Counted from the stretch's first letter, positions 43,974-53,878 are shown. The stretch is DNA of 64,000 bases from Mycolicibacter kumamotonensis (GCF_002086285.1 NZ_MVHU01000001.1:248001-312000); one strand, 5' to 3'. The notes: generated by a model not told the origin, from the sequence alone. Made by a program: numbers and translations.

Positions 43974-44591
43974 CTACCGTCCCGCCGCCGGTGTCGCCGT
44001 CTCGACCCGGACCGCCCAGGCGACCAGTGACCGCAGATAACTCAGTACCAATTCGTCCGGGTGAGCTCGCGGATCGGTGAGATGCAGCAGAGCCAGTTCT
44101 TCCAATGCCGACAACAGCAGCCGCATCGTCACACCGTCGGCGTCGATCGGGTGACCCGCCGACCCGGAGAGCCGGCCCGCGGCGATGCTGCGGGCATAGC
44201 GCCGCCCCATCTCGGTGCGGGCCTGCAACTGCGGCGGGGCTCCCGCGGGCGGGCTCAAGATGATGCGCCAGCTTGTCGGCGCCGCGTGCAGGTAGGCCAG
44301 GATGCCGCGGCCGATCGCGTCCGGGTCCTCGGCGAGGGCGCTTTCCAGGCTCCGCATTCCGGCGAAGGCGATCTGCGATTCCCGGTCGAGCAGCGCCGAC
44401 ATCAGGCCGGCGAGATCGCCGAAGTTCTGGTACACGACCGTCCGGGTGACCTGCCCGGCGCGGGCAACCCGGTCGATGGTCACCGCGGCGAAACCCTCGG
44501 CGGCGACGATGTCGCGGGCGCAGTCCAGCAGCTGGTTGCGACGGGCCGCGGCCGGCATCCGCCGCCTCGGCGACGCCGGCTGGGCGCTCAC
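43974..44591 (-). CDS. TetR-family transcriptional regulator
   Basis: The 205-residue protein has an N-terminal helix-turn-helix (LLDCARDIVAAEGFAAVTIDRVARAGQVTRTVVYQNFGDLAGLM, residues about 20-62) and a helical ligand domain. The start is the GTG at 44591, overlapping the stop of the FAD oxidoreductase gene (GTGA), so the two are co-transcribed. The perfect palindrome upstream of that gene (45964-45984) is the likely operator, giving autoregulation of the pair. Confidence 0.88.
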   Translation of the reverse strand: MSAQPASPRRRMPAAARRNQLLDCARDIVAAEGFAAVTIDRVARAGQVTRTVVYQNFGDLAGLMSALLDRESQIAFAGMRSLESALAEDPDAIGRGILAYLHAAPTSWRIILSPPAGAPPQLQARTEMGRRYARSIAAGRLSGSAGHPIDADGVTMRLLLSALEELALLHLTDPRAHPDELVLSYLRSLVAWAVRVETATPAAGR

Positions 44592-45946
44592 CTCGACGCC
44601 GGCAGTTCGAGCAGCAACGCCACGGCACGGGCCGCGCTCTGCGCGGCGCTCTCCATCGTCGCCGACCAGTCGGTACGGGTCCAGTCTCCGGCCAGCACCA
44701 GGCTCGGCACCGAGGTGCGCTGGTCTGGGCGCAGCCCATCGGTGCCCACGACCTGCGAGAAGGTCGCCTTGGGCATCTTGACCACCTGCGCGGCCACCAC
44801 ATTCGCCTCGGCGGCGGACGGATAGTAGCGGCGCAGCAGCTCCATCTGCTCGGCCACGATCTGGTCGTTGGTGCGGTGGATCTGTTCGTAGGCACCGCTG
44901 GTGGTCAGGCAGTACAGCCATGCCCCGTCCGGTTCCCGGCGCTGCATCCGCTGGCGGTCGAACACCTCGTCGATGATGCCTTTGCCGCCGATCACCGCCT
45001 CCATCGCCGCCTCGGTGCCCAGCGGCCGGTCCAGGTAGAGGTTGGTGCTCACGATCGGCGTGTGGTGCAGCTTGTCCGCCGCGGCGTAGATCTCGGCGTG
45101 CTCGGGCAGGTCGTCGAGCAAGCCGCCGATGTTGGAGTTGGGCACCGCGCACACCACAGCGTCGGCCGGTAGCGTAGTGCCGTCGGCCAGCTCGACGGCG
45201 CGGACGGCGTTGTCCTCCACCACGATTCGCCGGGCTACCGCGCGGTATCGCACGTCGACGCCGAACCGGTCGAACACGGCGAGTGCACCCGAGATGTAGA
45301 GGGTGTCGAGGTCGGTGGTGGGATAGCCGATCGTCACCGCACTGCGCTGACGCAGGCCGAGCCGGATACCGGTGGCGAGCACGTCGGCGAAGACCTTGGC
45401 CGAGCCACGTTCCACCGGCTCGGCGGCGATGCCGAGCGCGAGCCAATCCCAGACCGCCTCCCGGGCCGAGGCGGGCATCCCGACCCGGCGGAACCATTGG
45501 TCGGTGGTGAGGTCGGGTAGATCGGCGGGTTGAAACAGGGCCTGGTGCGTCAGCCGTGCGGTCGCCACGCCCGTGCGCAGCCGGTCGAGCAGGCCGGCGC
45601 GGGGGTGCACGCCGAACAGCGTCCGCAGCGCGCCGAGTCCGCGGGTCGCCATGGTGGTGGTGGCGCCCCCGGGCCAGCGCAGTGTGCCGCCGGTCGGAAA
45701 CTCGACCATCGACCGGGTGCCGACGCTGGTCAGGTACCGGAACAGGTGCTCATAGCCGCTGGCGATGACGTGCTGGCCGTTGTCCGGGACGTCGGCGATG
45801 CCCTCCACCTTCATCGCGTGGGTGCGTCCGCCGAGCCGCCCGCGCCGTTCCAGCAGGGTCACCTTCTTTCCCGCCTCGGCCAACCAGACCGCCGAGGCCA
45901 GCCCCGCCAAGCCGCCCCCGATCACCACGTACCGTCGATCGTCCAC
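44588..45946 (-). CDS. FAD-dependent amine-oxidase-like oxidoreductase (phytoene desaturase / hydroxysqualene dehydroxylase type)
   Basis: The 452-residue protein has the dinucleotide-binding YVVIGGGLAGLASAVWLAEAG followed by ERRGRLGGRTH, and a C-terminal LVLAGDWTRTDWSATMESAAQSA that contacts FAD. It is closest in layout to HpnE and carotenoid desaturases, so an isoprenoid substrate is plausible but not proven; amine oxidase activity is the alternative. The start is the GTG at 45946 after GGGAGGAGTCAGCC. It lies between coaBC and metK, genes that are adjacent in M. tuberculosis, so the pair with tetR is an insertion. Confidence 0.82.
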   Translation of the reverse strand: MDDRRYVVIGGGLAGLASAVWLAEAGKKVTLLERRGRLGGRTHAMKVEGIADVPDNGQHVIASGYEHLFRYLTSVGTRSMVEFPTGGTLRWPGGATTTMATRGLGALRTLFGVHPRAGLLDRLRTGVATARLTHQALFQPADLPDLTTDQWFRRVGMPASAREAVWDWLALGIAAEPVERGSAKVFADVLATGIRLGLRQRSAVTIGYPTTDLDTLYISGALAVFDRFGVDVRYRAVARRIVVEDNAVRAVELADGTTLPADAVVCAVPNSNIGGLLDDLPEHAEIYAAADKLHHTPIVSTNLYLDRPLGTEAAMEAVIGGKGIIDEVFDRQRMQRREPDGAWLYCLTTSGAYEQIHRTNDQIVAEQMELLRRYYPSAAEANVVAAQVVKMPKATFSQVVGTDGLRPDQRTSVPSLVLAGDWTRTDWSATMESAAQSAARAVALLLELPASR

Positions 45947-45963
45947 GGCTGACTCCTCCCGAA

Positions 45964-45984
45964 TAACTTACGAGTTGTAAGTTA
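45964..45984. promoter_or_regulatory. Perfect palindromic operator for the tetR/oxidoreductase pair
   Basis: TAACTTAC-GAGTT-GTAAGTTA is an 8+8 bp perfect inverted repeat with a 5-bp spacer, centred 28 bp before the GTG start. Its AT-rich arm overlaps a probable -10 region (TAAGTT on the minus strand). Size and shape are typical of TetR operators. Confidence 0.7.
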
Positions 45985-46021
45985 CCCGCGGGCTCGCAGG
46001 CGATCAATGCGTGCGGCGGAA

Positions 46022-47269
46022 CTATCCGCCGCCGCCCAGGAACGCCACGACCGCGTCCACGATGCGGCTGGCCATCAGTGTTTTGGATCCGGGCTCCAGG
46101 GCGGACTCGGTCCCGTCAGCGGCCAGCAGCCACCCGTCGTTGTGGTCGACCTCGAACGCCCGGCCTTCCCCGACCGCGTTGACCACCAGCAGGTCGCAGC
46201 CCTTACGCTGGAGTTTCGCCCGGGCGTGGAACAGCACGTCGCCGTTCTCGTCCCCGGTCTCGGCGGCGAAACCGACGATGGCCCGCATGTGGGGCAACTG
46301 GCCGTCGGCACGCGCCCGGACCGCGCCGGCCAGCACATCGTCGTTGCGGACCAGGTCGATGGTGGGGGGCCGGTCATCCTCCCCCGGACCCTTCTTGATC
46401 TTGGCCTGCGCCATCCGGGCCGGGCGGAAATCGGCGACGGCCGCGGCCATCACCAGCACCTGCGCCTCGGGGGCGTGCTTGCTCACCGCGTCCTGCAGTT
46501 GCTGCGCCGAGCTGACATGGACCACGTCGACCCCGGCCGGATCGATCAGGCCCGCGGTATGCGCGGCGATCAACGTGACCTCCGCGCCGCGCTGAGCGGC
46601 CACCCGCGCCACCGCGTAGCCCTGTTTGCCCGAGCTGCGGTTGCCGATGAACCGGACCGGGTCGATGGGCTCCCGGGTGCCGCCGGCGGTCACCAGCACC
46701 TTCTGCCCGGCCAGGTCGTAGGGCAGCGCGTCGGGCCGCTCCAGCAGCAGGGACGCGAAGGTGTTGATCTCCTCGGCCTCGGGCAGCCGGCCGGGTCCGG
46801 TGTCGGTGCCGGTCAGCCGGCCCGAGGCGGGTTCGAGAACCACCGCGCCGCGCGTGCGCAACGTTGACACGTTCTCTCGGGTGGCCGGATGCTGCCACAT
46901 CTCGGTGTGCATGGCCGGCGCGAACAGCACCGGGCAGCGAGCGGTGAGCAGCGTGGCCGTCAGCAGGTCGTCGGCGCGGCCGGCGACCGCCCGGGCCAGC
47001 AGATCGGCGGTGGCCGGCGCCACCACCACCAGGTCGGCCTGCTGGCCGATGGCGACGTGGGGAACCTGCGGGACGTCGTCGAAGACACCGGTGTGCACCG
47101 GTTGCCCGGAGAGCGCCTCGAAGGTGGCCGCCCCGACGAACCGCAGTGCGGACTCAGTAGGCAGCACCTGCACCGAGTGACCCGCCTCGGCAAGCTGCCG
47201 GACGACCGTGCATGCCTTGTATGCGGCGATACCGCCGGAGACGCCGACGACGATCCGCTTGCGCTCCAC
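46022..47269 (-). CDS. coaBC: Bifunctional phosphopantothenoylcysteine decarboxylase / phosphopantothenate-cysteine ligase CoaBC
   Basis: The 415-residue enzyme covers two steps to coenzyme A. The N-terminal flavoprotein CoaC has IVVGVSGGIAAYKAC, the substrate-clamping PAMHTEMWQHPATRENV and the decarboxylase cysteine region; the C-terminal CoaB (from about 190) has LVTAGGTREPIDPVRFIGNRSSGKQG (read in two parts), AAVADFRP and KIKKG. It corresponds to Dfp (Rv1391). It follows rpoZ by 30 bp in the conserved mihF-gmk-rpoZ-coaBC run. Confidence 0.96.
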   Translation of the reverse strand: MERKRIVVGVSGGIAAYKACTVVRQLAEAGHSVQVLPTESALRFVGAATFEALSGQPVHTGVFDDVPQVPHVAIGQQADLVVVAPATADLLARAVAGRADDLLTATLLTARCPVLFAPAMHTEMWQHPATRENVSTLRTRGAVVLEPASGRLTGTDTGPGRLPEAEEINTFASLLLERPDALPYDLAGQKVLVTAGGTREPIDPVRFIGNRSSGKQGYAVARVAAQRGAEVTLIAAHTAGLIDPAGVDVVHVSSAQQLQDAVSKHAPEAQVLVMAAAVADFRPARMAQAKIKKGPGEDDRPPTIDLVRNDDVLAGAVRARADGQLPHMRAIVGFAAETGDENGDVLFHARAKLQRKGCDLLVVNAVGEGRAFEVDHNDGWLLAADGTESALEPGSKTLMASRIVDAVVAFLGGGG

Positions 47270-47299
47270 CGGTACCGACCCGTCCCGCCCCGGCCTCAG

Positions 47300-47629
47300 C
47301 TACTCGCCTTCGGTGTATTCGAGCAGGTCGCCGTGGATCTCGCGCAGCGCGATGGACAGCGGCTTCTCCTGGAGGCCGGGCTCGACCAGCGGCCCGACGT
47401 ACTCGAGGATGCCCTCACCGAGCTGGTTGTAGTAGTCGTTGATCTGCCGCGCCCGCTTGGCCGCGTAGATCACCAGCGCGTACTTGCTCGACGCACGCTG
47501 CAGCAGCTCATCGATGGGCGGGTTGGTGATGCCCAACGGCGTGTCGTAGCCGCCGATCAACGCCGGGTCGAACTCGTCGGTCTCGCCGGACGGCGAAAGG
47601 GTGGCCGAGTCGGCCTTCGAGGTACTCAC
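47300..47629 (-). CDS. rpoZ: RNA polymerase omega subunit
   Basis: The 109-residue protein assists assembly of RNA polymerase by clamping beta'. Conserved core: [40 protein letters not shown], here spanning residues 28-67. It matches Rv1390 (110 aa). It lies between gmk and coaBC on the same strand. Confidence 0.96.
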   Translation of the reverse strand: MSTSKADSATLSPSGETDEFDPALIGGYDTPLGITNPPIDELLQRASSKYALVIYAAKRARQINDYYNQLGEGILEYVGPLVEPGLQEKPLSIALREIHGDLLEYTEGE

Positions 47630-47666
47630 TAAGACAATCTCCTGGCTATTGATGGCTGGGGGTGGG

Positions 47667-48296
47667 TCACGCCTGTGGCGGTCGTCCGGGCCGACAGACT
47701 GCGTCCGGTGCGGATTCCACCAGCAAGGATACCAATTCTGAGCAGGCGGTTTCCAATCGACTGTTGACCACCACCGCGTCGAAGTCTCCTTGCGCCGCCA
47801 GCTCGGTGCGGGCGGTGGCCAGTCGGCGTTCCATGACCTCCGCGGATTCGGTGCCGCGCCCGACCAGCCTGGCCTGCAGCGTCTCCCAGTCCGGCGGGGC
47901 CAAAAACACCGTGACGGCCTCCGGCATGGCCTTCTTGATGGCCCGGGCCCCGGCCAGGTCGACCTCGATCAAGACGGGCCGACCCGCCCTTGCCGCCTCA
48001 GCGACCGGGGCGGCCGGGGTACCGGATCGCTGCAGGCCACCATGGATGTCGGCCCACTCCAGCAGCGCGTCGGCCTCGATCAGCCGGTCGAACTCCTCTG
48101 GTGTCACGAACCGGTAGTCGACGCCGTCCACCTCGCCGGGCCGCGGGGCCCGGGTGGTGGCGGACACGCTGAAGTACAGGTCCGGTACCCGCTCGCGCAG
48201 GCACCGGACCACGCTCGACTTACCGACCGCGGATGGACCGGACAGCACCATCACGCGCCCCGCGCGCCGGCTGTCCGGTCCTCCACCGGCATTCAC
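47667..48296 (-). CDS. gmk: Guanylate kinase
   Basis: The 209-residue enzyme phosphorylates GMP. P-loop [11 protein letters not shown] near residue 20; GMP-binding [19 protein letters not shown] and EWADIHG; lid region [14 protein letters not shown]. The start is the GTG at 48296, 7 bp after the mihF stop, so the two are co-transcribed. It corresponds to Rv1389. Confidence 0.96.
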   Translation of the reverse strand: MNAGGGPDSRRAGRVMVLSGPSAVGKSSVVRCLRERVPDLYFSVSATTRAPRPGEVDGVDYRFVTPEEFDRLIEADALLEWADIHGGLQRSGTPAAPVAEAARAGRPVLIEVDLAGARAIKKAMPEAVTVFLAPPDWETLQARLVGRGTESAEVMERRLATARTELAAQGDFDAVVVNSRLETACSELVSLLVESAPDAVCRPGRPPQA

Positions 48297-48303
48297 CGAC
48301 AGG

Positions 48304-48621
48304 TCAGGAGAAGTCGAACTTCTCCAGCAGCGCCTTGCGCTGCCGGTCGCCCAGGCCGCGCAGCCGGCGGGTGGGGGCGATCTCCAGCTCGGTCATGATC
48401 TCCTGCGCCTTGACCTTGCCGACCTTCGGCAACGCCTCCAACAGCGCAGAGACCTTCATCTTGCCCAGGACCTCGTCGGTCTCGGCGTCCTTGAGCACCT
48501 GCTTGAGGTTGGTGCCGCCACGCTTGAGCCGGTCCTTGAGCTCCGCTCGGGCCCGACGCGCGGCCGCCGCCTTCTCCAACGCGGCGGCGCGCTGCTCGTC
48601 GGTCAACTGGGGAAGGGCCAC
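48304..48621 (-). CDS. mihF: Mycobacterial integration host factor mIHF
   Basis: The 105-residue nucleoid protein matches the functional short form of Rv1388. It begins [22 protein letters not shown] (given only in part), is Lys/Arg-rich and has the helix-two-turn-helix region [28 protein letters not shown]. It bends DNA, stabilises chromosome architecture and supports phage L5 integration. The start is the GTG at 48621 after GACGGAGGAATC. A TACGGT hexamer about 80 bp upstream may be its -10. Confidence 0.95.
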   Translation of the reverse strand: MALPQLTDEQRAAALEKAAAARRARAELKDRLKRGGTNLKQVLKDAETDEVLGKMKVSALLEALPKVGKVKAQEIMTELEIAPTRRLRGLGDRQRKALLEKFDFS

Positions 48622-48641
48622 GATTCCTCCGTCTCGTCATC

Positions 48642-48656
48642 ATCGACAACGTCGAT
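48642..48656. promoter_or_regulatory. Short perfect palindrome in the mihF leader
   Basis: ATCGAC-AAC-GTCGAT forms a 6-bp stem 21-35 bp before the mihF start codon. It could be an mRNA hairpin near the ribosome site or a protein site; there is no further support. Confidence 0.25.
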
Positions 48657-49309
48657 GTTCTCCTTGTCTCGGCCGGGTACTCCCGCCAGAGACGACGACC
48701 GTACCCACGCCGTCTGACGAAATCTAACCCCACCCCCGCTTTCCGGCTACAAATGCCCAGCGTGCGGTGGCTGCACAGGGGAGCCAGGCCGGGGTCGCGC
48801 CTCGGGCCGGAGGCCAAAACCATGTTCTACCTGCGTGTTTGCTGCGACGGGGTGGGCGTGACGGCGTACTCGGCGCAGCCCTCGGGCGCCCCGGCGGGCC
48901 GGTGGGCGCCGCTCAGCATTGAATTCGCACCTCACGGCGTGTCGGGCGTGTCGGACCGGGCACAACTACGCGCCGTAGTAGCCAATGTCCATCGTGCGGG
49001 CGCGGTCCCGGCGCCTCAGCTACCCCCAAACCGCAGCCGGCCGCACGACGGCCATCCGGCGTCGGGGGCCGGGGTCAGCACGGGATGCGCGGTGCCGCCG
49101 GGCGCCGATCGGGGTGCGCCCACCGCACGGTCACTCGGCTACCACGAGGCCCACATCCGCGGCGCAGCCCGCGCTGTGAATCCGGTGAGGAAGATCGTAT
49201 CTCTTGCTGCCCGTTGGTATTTCACAGCCGTCGCGGATTGCGTTGTCAGCCTCTTCGAGGGTTGCTCCGGTTAGGTCGAGGCAGCGAAAATCTCAAGGGG
49301 GTCGGTCTC
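48657..49309. other. Gene-poor stretch between mihF and the small secreted protein gene
   Basis: About 650 bp without a convincing gene. In M. tuberculosis this place holds the PE15/PPE20 pair, which is absent here. An open frame on the plus strand (48822-49274, beginning MFYLRVCCDGVGV) has no ribosome site, an irregular composition with many Pro, Gly, Arg and Cys, and no recognisable family, so I do not call it. The stretch must hold the mihF promoter (leftward) and the promoter of the gene at 49310. Confidence 0.5.
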
Positions 49310-49546
49310 ATGAACATCGGGCGCATCCTGGTGGCCGCGGTGCTGTCGGCAAGCGTCGCGATGGGCGGCCTTGTCGGTACGGCAGCCGGCGTGGCGAACG
49401 CGGCGACCGGCTTCGCCACCACCAAAGAGACCCCGACTCCGCAGCCGATTCCGGGCGTGACGCTCGATCACCACGACCGGAAGAAGCTCGAGAAGTACCT
49501 CAAGAAGCACCCCGAGATCGCCGTGCCCAGCCCGGGCGCGCCCTAG
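49310..49546 (+). CDS. Small secreted protein of unknown function
   Basis: The 78-residue protein has a Sec signal peptide (NIGRILVAAVLSASVAMGGL, cleavage probably after ANA near residue 31). The mature part is about 45 residues, Pro-rich then strongly charged (DHHDRKKLEKYLKKHPEIAV). A ribosome site AAGGGGGTC precedes the ATG. I do not recognise a family. It is convergent with pyrF, with a hairpin between the two stop codons. Confidence 0.65.
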   Translation: MNIGRILVAAVLSASVAMGGLVGTAAGVANAATGFATTKETPTPQPIPGVTLDHHDRKKLEKYLKKHPEIAVPSPGAP

Positions 49547-49558
49547 CACCTGATGCGC

Positions 49559-49591
49559 AGCGGCGGGTCACCGTATCGGTGGCCCGTCGCT
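49559..49591. terminator. Hairpin terminator between convergent genes (secreted protein and pyrF)
   Basis: Arms AGCGGCGGGTCACCG (49559-49573) and CGGTGGCCCGTCGCT (49577-49591) pair at 13 of 15 positions around a TAT loop. The hairpin lies between two convergent stop codons and can serve both directions; there is no U-tract. Confidence 0.6.
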
Positions 49592-49609
49592 GGATTCTCC
49601 GCGGTCCGC

Positions 49610-50428
49610 TTACCCGCCCAGATTGGCCACGGCGTCGCGTAACCGCTCGGCCGCGTCACGCAGCCCCCCGACGCCCGGGCCGGCCCGCAGCACCTCGCGG
49701 GAGACCGCGGGCAGCAGCGTCCCCTGGGCGGCCCCACCGAGTCCGGCAAGGTCCTCCGGGCGTCCGCCCTGCGCCCCGATGCCCGGCACCAGCACGGGGC
49801 CCCCCAGGGCGCTCAGATCGGGCACCTCGCGCAGCGTGGCACCGACCACCACCCCGATCGAGCCGGGTTGGCCGCCTGCCGCCCGGTTGGCCGCAGCGGC
49901 CGCGTCGACGATCGACTGCGCAACAGTGCCGCCGCCCGCCCGGGCGCACTGCACGCTTGCCCCCTCCGGGTTGGAGGTGGCTGCCAGAACGAAGACGCCG
50001 CGCTGATGGGCGGCGGCGGTGTCGAGCAGCGGCTGCAGCGATCCGAAGCCCAGATACGGCGAGGCCGTCACCGCGTCGGCGGCCAGCGGTGACTCGCCGG
50101 CCCAGGCCGCCGCGTAGGCGGCCATCGTTGAGCCGATATCCCCGCGCTTGGCGTCGGCCAGCACCAGCACGCCGGCCTCACGCAGCGCCGCGATGGTGCG
50201 CTCCAGCACCGCGTAGCCGGCTGAGCCGTACGACTCGAAGAACGCCACCTGCGGCTTGACGACGGCGAACCCGGTGAACGCCTCGACGCACCTCTCGCTG
50301 AAGGCCGCCAGGCCGTCCGGTGTCGACGGCAGTCCCCAGGCGCTCAGCAGTTCGGGGTGTGGGTCGATGCCCAGGCACAGCGGCCCGCGGGTCGCTATCG
50401 CCTCGGCCAGCCGGGTCCCGAAACTCAC
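49610..50428 (-). CDS. pyrF: Orotidine 5'-phosphate decarboxylase
   Basis: The 272-residue enzyme makes UMP, the last step of the operon's pathway. It has the N-terminal [25 protein letters not shown] and the catalytic [17 protein letters not shown] (Asp-Lys pair), and the phosphate loop [10 protein letters not shown]. This is the type found in Actinobacteria (Rv1385, 274 aa). The start is the GTG at 50428, which overlaps the carB TAG by one base (TAGTG). Confidence 0.96.
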   Translation of the reverse strand: MSFGTRLAEAIATRGPLCLGIDPHPELLSAWGLPSTPDGLAAFSERCVEAFTGFAVVKPQVAFFESYGSAGYAVLERTIAALREAGVLVLADAKRGDIGSTMAAYAAAWAGESPLAADAVTASPYLGFGSLQPLLDTAAAHQRGVFVLAATSNPEGASVQCARAGGGTVAQSIVDAAAAANRAAGGQPGSIGVVVGATLREVPDLSALGGPVLVPGIGAQGGRPEDLAGLGGAAQGTLLPAVSREVLRAGPGVGGLRDAAERLRDAVANLGG

Positions 50429-53400
50429 TAGTGCCCGCCGAGCGTGCTGTGCAACTCCTGCAGGGAGCGCACCCCGATATCGCCTCGGATGCCGGCCTCG
50501 ATGCCCTGCACCGCCGCGGCCGCACCCTGGACGGTGGTCACACACGGGATGTTCACGCTCACCGCGGCCGCGCGGATCTCGTAGCCGTCCACCCGCGGGC
50601 CGGAGTTGCCGTACGGGGTGTTGATCACCAGGTCCACCTCACCGGCCCGGATCACATCCACCGCAGACGGCAGCGGCTTGTCTTCACCGGCTTCCTCGAA
50701 GTGTTTGCGCACCACTTCGCAGGGAATGCCGTTGCGGCGCAGCATTTCGGCGGTGCCCTCGGTAGCCAGGACCCGAAAGCCCAAGTCCGCCAGTCGTTTG
50801 ACCGGGAACACCAGCGAACGCTTGTCGTGGTTGGCCACCGACACGAAAACCGTGCCATCGGCGGGCAGTGAGCCGTACGCGGATGTCTGGCTCTTGGCGA
50901 ACGCGGTGCCGAAGTCACGGTCGATGCCCATCACCTCACCGGTGGATTTCATCTCCGGGCCGAGCAGCGAGTCGATGCCGGACCCGTCCGAACGGCGGAA
51001 GCGGTGGAAGGGCAGCACCGCCTCCTTGACCGCGATCGGAGCGTGCGGGCCGACGGTGGCGCCGTCGCCGGAGGCCGCCAGCAGGCCCTCGGCCCGCAGC
51101 CCGGCGATGGTGGCGCCGAGCATGACCCGCGCGCAGGCCTTGGCCAGCGGAACGGCGGTGGCCTTGGACACGAACGGTACCGTCCGGCTGGCTCGCGGAT
51201 TGGCCTCCAGCACATAGAGCACGTCGTCCTTGAGGGCGAACTGCACGTTGAGCAGCCCCACCACCCCGACACCGTGGGCGATGGCCTCGGTAGCGCGACG
51301 CACCTTCTCGATATCGCTGCGGCCCAGTGTCACCGGCGGCAGGGCGCACGCCGAGTCGCCGGAGTGGATACCGGCCTCCTCGATGTGTTCCATGATCCCG
51401 CCGATGTAGACCTCGGTGCCGTCGCACAGGGCGTCGACGTCGATCTCGATGGCGTCCTCCAGGAACCGGTCGACCAGCACCGGATGCTCCGGCGACAACA
51501 GCGCCGCCCGGGTGATGTAGTCGCGCAACGTTTCCTCGTCATAGACGATCTCCATGCCGCGCCCGCCGAGCACATACGACGGCCGGACCAGGACCGGGTA
51601 GCCGATGTCGGCGGCGATCCGCCGAGCCTGCTCGAAGGTGGTCGCCGTACCGTATCGCGGCGCCGGCAGCCCGGCGCTGGTCAGCACATCGCCGAACGCG
51701 CCGCGGTCCTCGGCCAGATCGATGGCCTCCGGGCTGGTTCCGACGATGGGAACCCCGGCGTCGGCCAGCCGCTGGGCCAGCCGCAGCGGTGTCTGCCCGC
51801 CCAGTTGCACGATGACCCCGACCACCCCGGGGCCACCCTGACCGGACTGCTGCTCGGCGTAGTACACCTCCAGCACGTCCTCGAACGTCAACGGTTCGAA
51901 GTAGAGCCGGTCGGCGGTGTCGTAGTCGGTGGACACCGTCTCGGGGTTGCAGTTGACCATCACGGTCTCGAACCCGGCCTGGCTCAAGGTGATCGCGGCG
52001 TGCACACAGCTGTAGTCGAACTCGATGCCCTGGCCGATCCGGTTCGGTCCGGAGCCCAGGATGAGCACTTTGGGTTTCGTGTTCTGGGGGGCCACCTCTG
52101 TTTCGGCGGCCGGGTCGAGCTCGAAAGTGCTGTAGTGGTACGGCGTTTTGGATTCGAACTCCGCCGCGCAGGTATCGACGGTCTTGAAGACCGGGTGGAT
52201 CCCCAATCGCGTTCGCAACAGCCGTACACCGTCCTCACCGGCCAGTTCCGGCCGCAGTGCGGCGATCTGATGATCTGACAGGCCGCTGTATTTGCAGCGG
52301 CGCAGCAGATCCGCGTCGAGCACCGGGGTGTCGATGACCTCGGCGCGCAGCGCCACCAGGCCGTTGATCTGCTCGACGAACCACGGGTCCACCCCGGACG
52401 CCTCGGCGACCTGCTCGACGCTCGCGCCCAGTCGCAGCGCCAGTTCGATGTCGTAGAGGCGGCCCTCGGTGGGCACCCGCAGCCGCGCCAAGACGTCGTC
52501 GGCGGTGCCGTCCGGGTCGGGTTGGGTCCAGAACCCGGCACGATCGGTCTCCAGCGACCGCATCACCTTGCCCAAGGATTCGATGAAGTTGCGGCCCAAC
52601 GACATCGCTTCGCCGACCGACTTCATCGTGGTGGTCAGTCGCGGGTCGGCGCCGGGAAACTTCTCGAACGCGAAGCGCGGCGCCTTGACCACGACGTAGT
52701 CCAGTGCCGGTTCGAAGCAGGCCGGGGTCTGTTTGGTGATGTCGTTGAGGATCTCGTCGAGGGTGTAGCCGATCGCGAGTTTGGCGGCGATCTTGGCGAT
52801 CGGGAAGCCGGTGGCCTTCGACGCCAGCGCACTGGATCGCGAGACCCGCGGGTTCATCTCGATCACGATGAGCCGGCCGTCTTTGGGGTTCACCGCGAAC
52901 TGGATGTTGCAGCCGCCGGTGTCCACCCCGACCTCGCGCAGGATCGCGATGCCCAGGTCACGCATCCGCTGGTATTCGCGGTCGGTCAGCGTCATCGCCG
53001 GGGCGACGGTCACCGAGTCGCCGGTGTGCACGCCCATCGGGTCGACGTTCTCGATCGAGCAGACCACCACGACGTTGTCATTGCCGTCGCGCATCAGCTC
53101 GAGCTCGTATTCCTTCCAGCCGTAGATGGATTCCTCGATCAGTACGTTGGCCGTCGGGGAGGCCGCCAGCCCGTCGCCGGCCATCCGTTCCACCTCGTCG
53201 AGGCTGGCCGCCAGCCCGGAACCCAGGCCGCCCATCGTGAAAGACGGGCGCACCACCACCGGCAGCCCGAGTTCGGCGACGGTCTCCTCGACCTCGGCCA
53301 TGGTGTAGCAGACCCGGGAACGGGCCGATTCGCCGCCGACGCGGGCCACGATGTCTTTGAACTGCTGGCGGTCCTCACCGCGCTGGATAGCCTCGAAGTC

Positions 53401-53769
53401 GGCGCCGATCAGCTCGACGCCGTAGCGCTCCAGCACCCCGTGCTCGTGCAGCGCGACCGCGGTGTTCAGCGCCGTCTGCCCGCCCAGGGTGGCCAGCAGG
53501 GCGTCGACCTTGTTGCCCCGCTCGGCCTGCTGGGCGAGCACCTTCTCGACGAACTCCCAGGTGATGGGCTCGACGTAGGTGTGGTCGGCGTACTCGGGGT
53601 CGGTCATGATGGTCGCCGGATTGGAGTTGACCAGGCTCACCTGCAGACCCTCGGCCTTGAGCACTCGGCAGGCCTGGGTGCCGGAGTAGTCGAACTCGCA
53701 GGCCTGACCGATCACGATCGGCCCGGAGCCGATCACCAGCACGTGGTTCAGGTCGGCGCGGCGCGGCAT
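50428..53769 (-). CDS. carB: Carbamoyl-phosphate synthase large subunit
   Basis: The 1113-residue synthase is made of two homologous ATP-grasp halves: [19 protein letters not shown] at the start and [18 protein letters not shown] near 570. Each has a GGQT loop and an ATP-grasp [16 protein letters not shown] segment. The C-terminal MGS-like allosteric domain (about 960-1100) includes [15 protein letters not shown] and [17 protein letters not shown]. It makes carbamoyl phosphate for both pyrimidine and arginine synthesis. The start is the ATG at 53769 ([14 protein letters not shown]); Rv1384 is 1115 aa. The 109-bp gap from carA holds a large inverted repeat. Confidence 0.97.
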   Translation of the reverse strand: MPRRADLNHVLVIGSGPIVIGQACEFDYSGTQACRVLKAEGLQVSLVNSNPATIMTDPEYADHTYVEPITWEFVEKVLAQQAERGNKVDALLATLGGQTALNTAVALHEHGVLERYGVELIGADFEAIQRGEDRQQFKDIVARVGGESARSRVCYTMAEVEETVAELGLPVVVRPSFTMGGLGSGLAASLDEVERMAGDGLAASPTANVLIEESIYGWKEYELELMRDGNDNVVVVCSIENVDPMGVHTGDSVTVAPAMTLTDREYQRMRDLGIAILREVGVDTGGCNIQFAVNPKDGRLIVIEMNPRVSRSSALASKATGFPIAKIAAKLAIGYTLDEILNDITKQTPACFEPALDYVVVKAPRFAFEKFPGADPRLTTTMKSVGEAMSLGRNFIESLGKVMRSLETDRAGFWTQPDPDGTADDVLARLRVPTEGRLYDIELALRLGASVEQVAEASGVDPWFVEQINGLVALRAEVIDTPVLDADLLRRCKYSGLSDHQIAALRPELAGEDGVRLLRTRLGIHPVFKTVDTCAAEFESKTPYHYSTFELDPAAETEVAPQNTKPKVLILGSGPNRIGQGIEFDYSCVHAAITLSQAGFETVMVNCNPETVSTDYDTADRLYFEPLTFEDVLEVYYAEQQSGQGGPGVVGVIVQLGGQTPLRLAQRLADAGVPIVGTSPEAIDLAEDRGAFGDVLTSAGLPAPRYGTATTFEQARRIAADIGYPVLVRPSYVLGGRGMEIVYDEETLRDYITRAALLSPEHPVLVDRFLEDAIEIDVDALCDGTEVYIGGIMEHIEEAGIHSGDSACALPPVTLGRSDIEKVRRATEAIAHGVGVVGLLNVQFALKDDVLYVLEANPRASRTVPFVSKATAVPLAKACARVMLGATIAGLRAEGLLAASGDGATVGPHAPIAVKEAVLPFHRFRRSDGSGIDSLLGPEMKSTGEVMGIDRDFGTAFAKSQTSAYGSLPADGTVFVSVANHDKRSLVFPVKRLADLGFRVLATEGTAEMLRRNGIPCEVVRKHFEEAGEDKPLPSAVDVIRAGEVDLVINTPYGNSGPRVDGYEIRAAAVSVNIPCVTTVQGAAAAVQGIEAGIRGDIGVRSLQELHSTLGGH

Positions 53770-53780
53770 TACGCGCCGCC

Positions 53781-53864
53781 GTTCTTGCCGCGAGCGTTCT
53801 TGCCGCGAGCGTGCGTGTTTGCACGCGGACACGCCGTGTGTGGCGTACAACTGCGCACGCTCGC
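53781..53864. repeat. Intergenic inverted repeat with a short direct repeat (carA-carB gap)
   Basis: GCGAGCGTGCG (53805-53815) and CGCACGCTCGC (53854-53864) are perfectly complementary and enclose a 38-bp segment with further partial self-complementarity (GGACACG/CGTGTGT). Beside it CGTTCTTGCCGCGAG occurs twice head-to-tail (53781-53811). The element interrupts an operon that is otherwise packed with 1-4 bp overlaps. Similar palindromes recur in mycobacterial intergenic regions; here it could be an RNA processing or attenuation site, or a mobile palindromic element. Confidence 0.6.
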
Positions 53865-53878
53865 CGGAGATGAGTTCA

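Noticed and set aside
48822..49274. Plus-strand ORF beginning MFYLRVCCDGVGV
   Set aside because: No ribosome site, irregular residue composition, no recognisable family; such frames arise easily in high-GC intergenic DNA.
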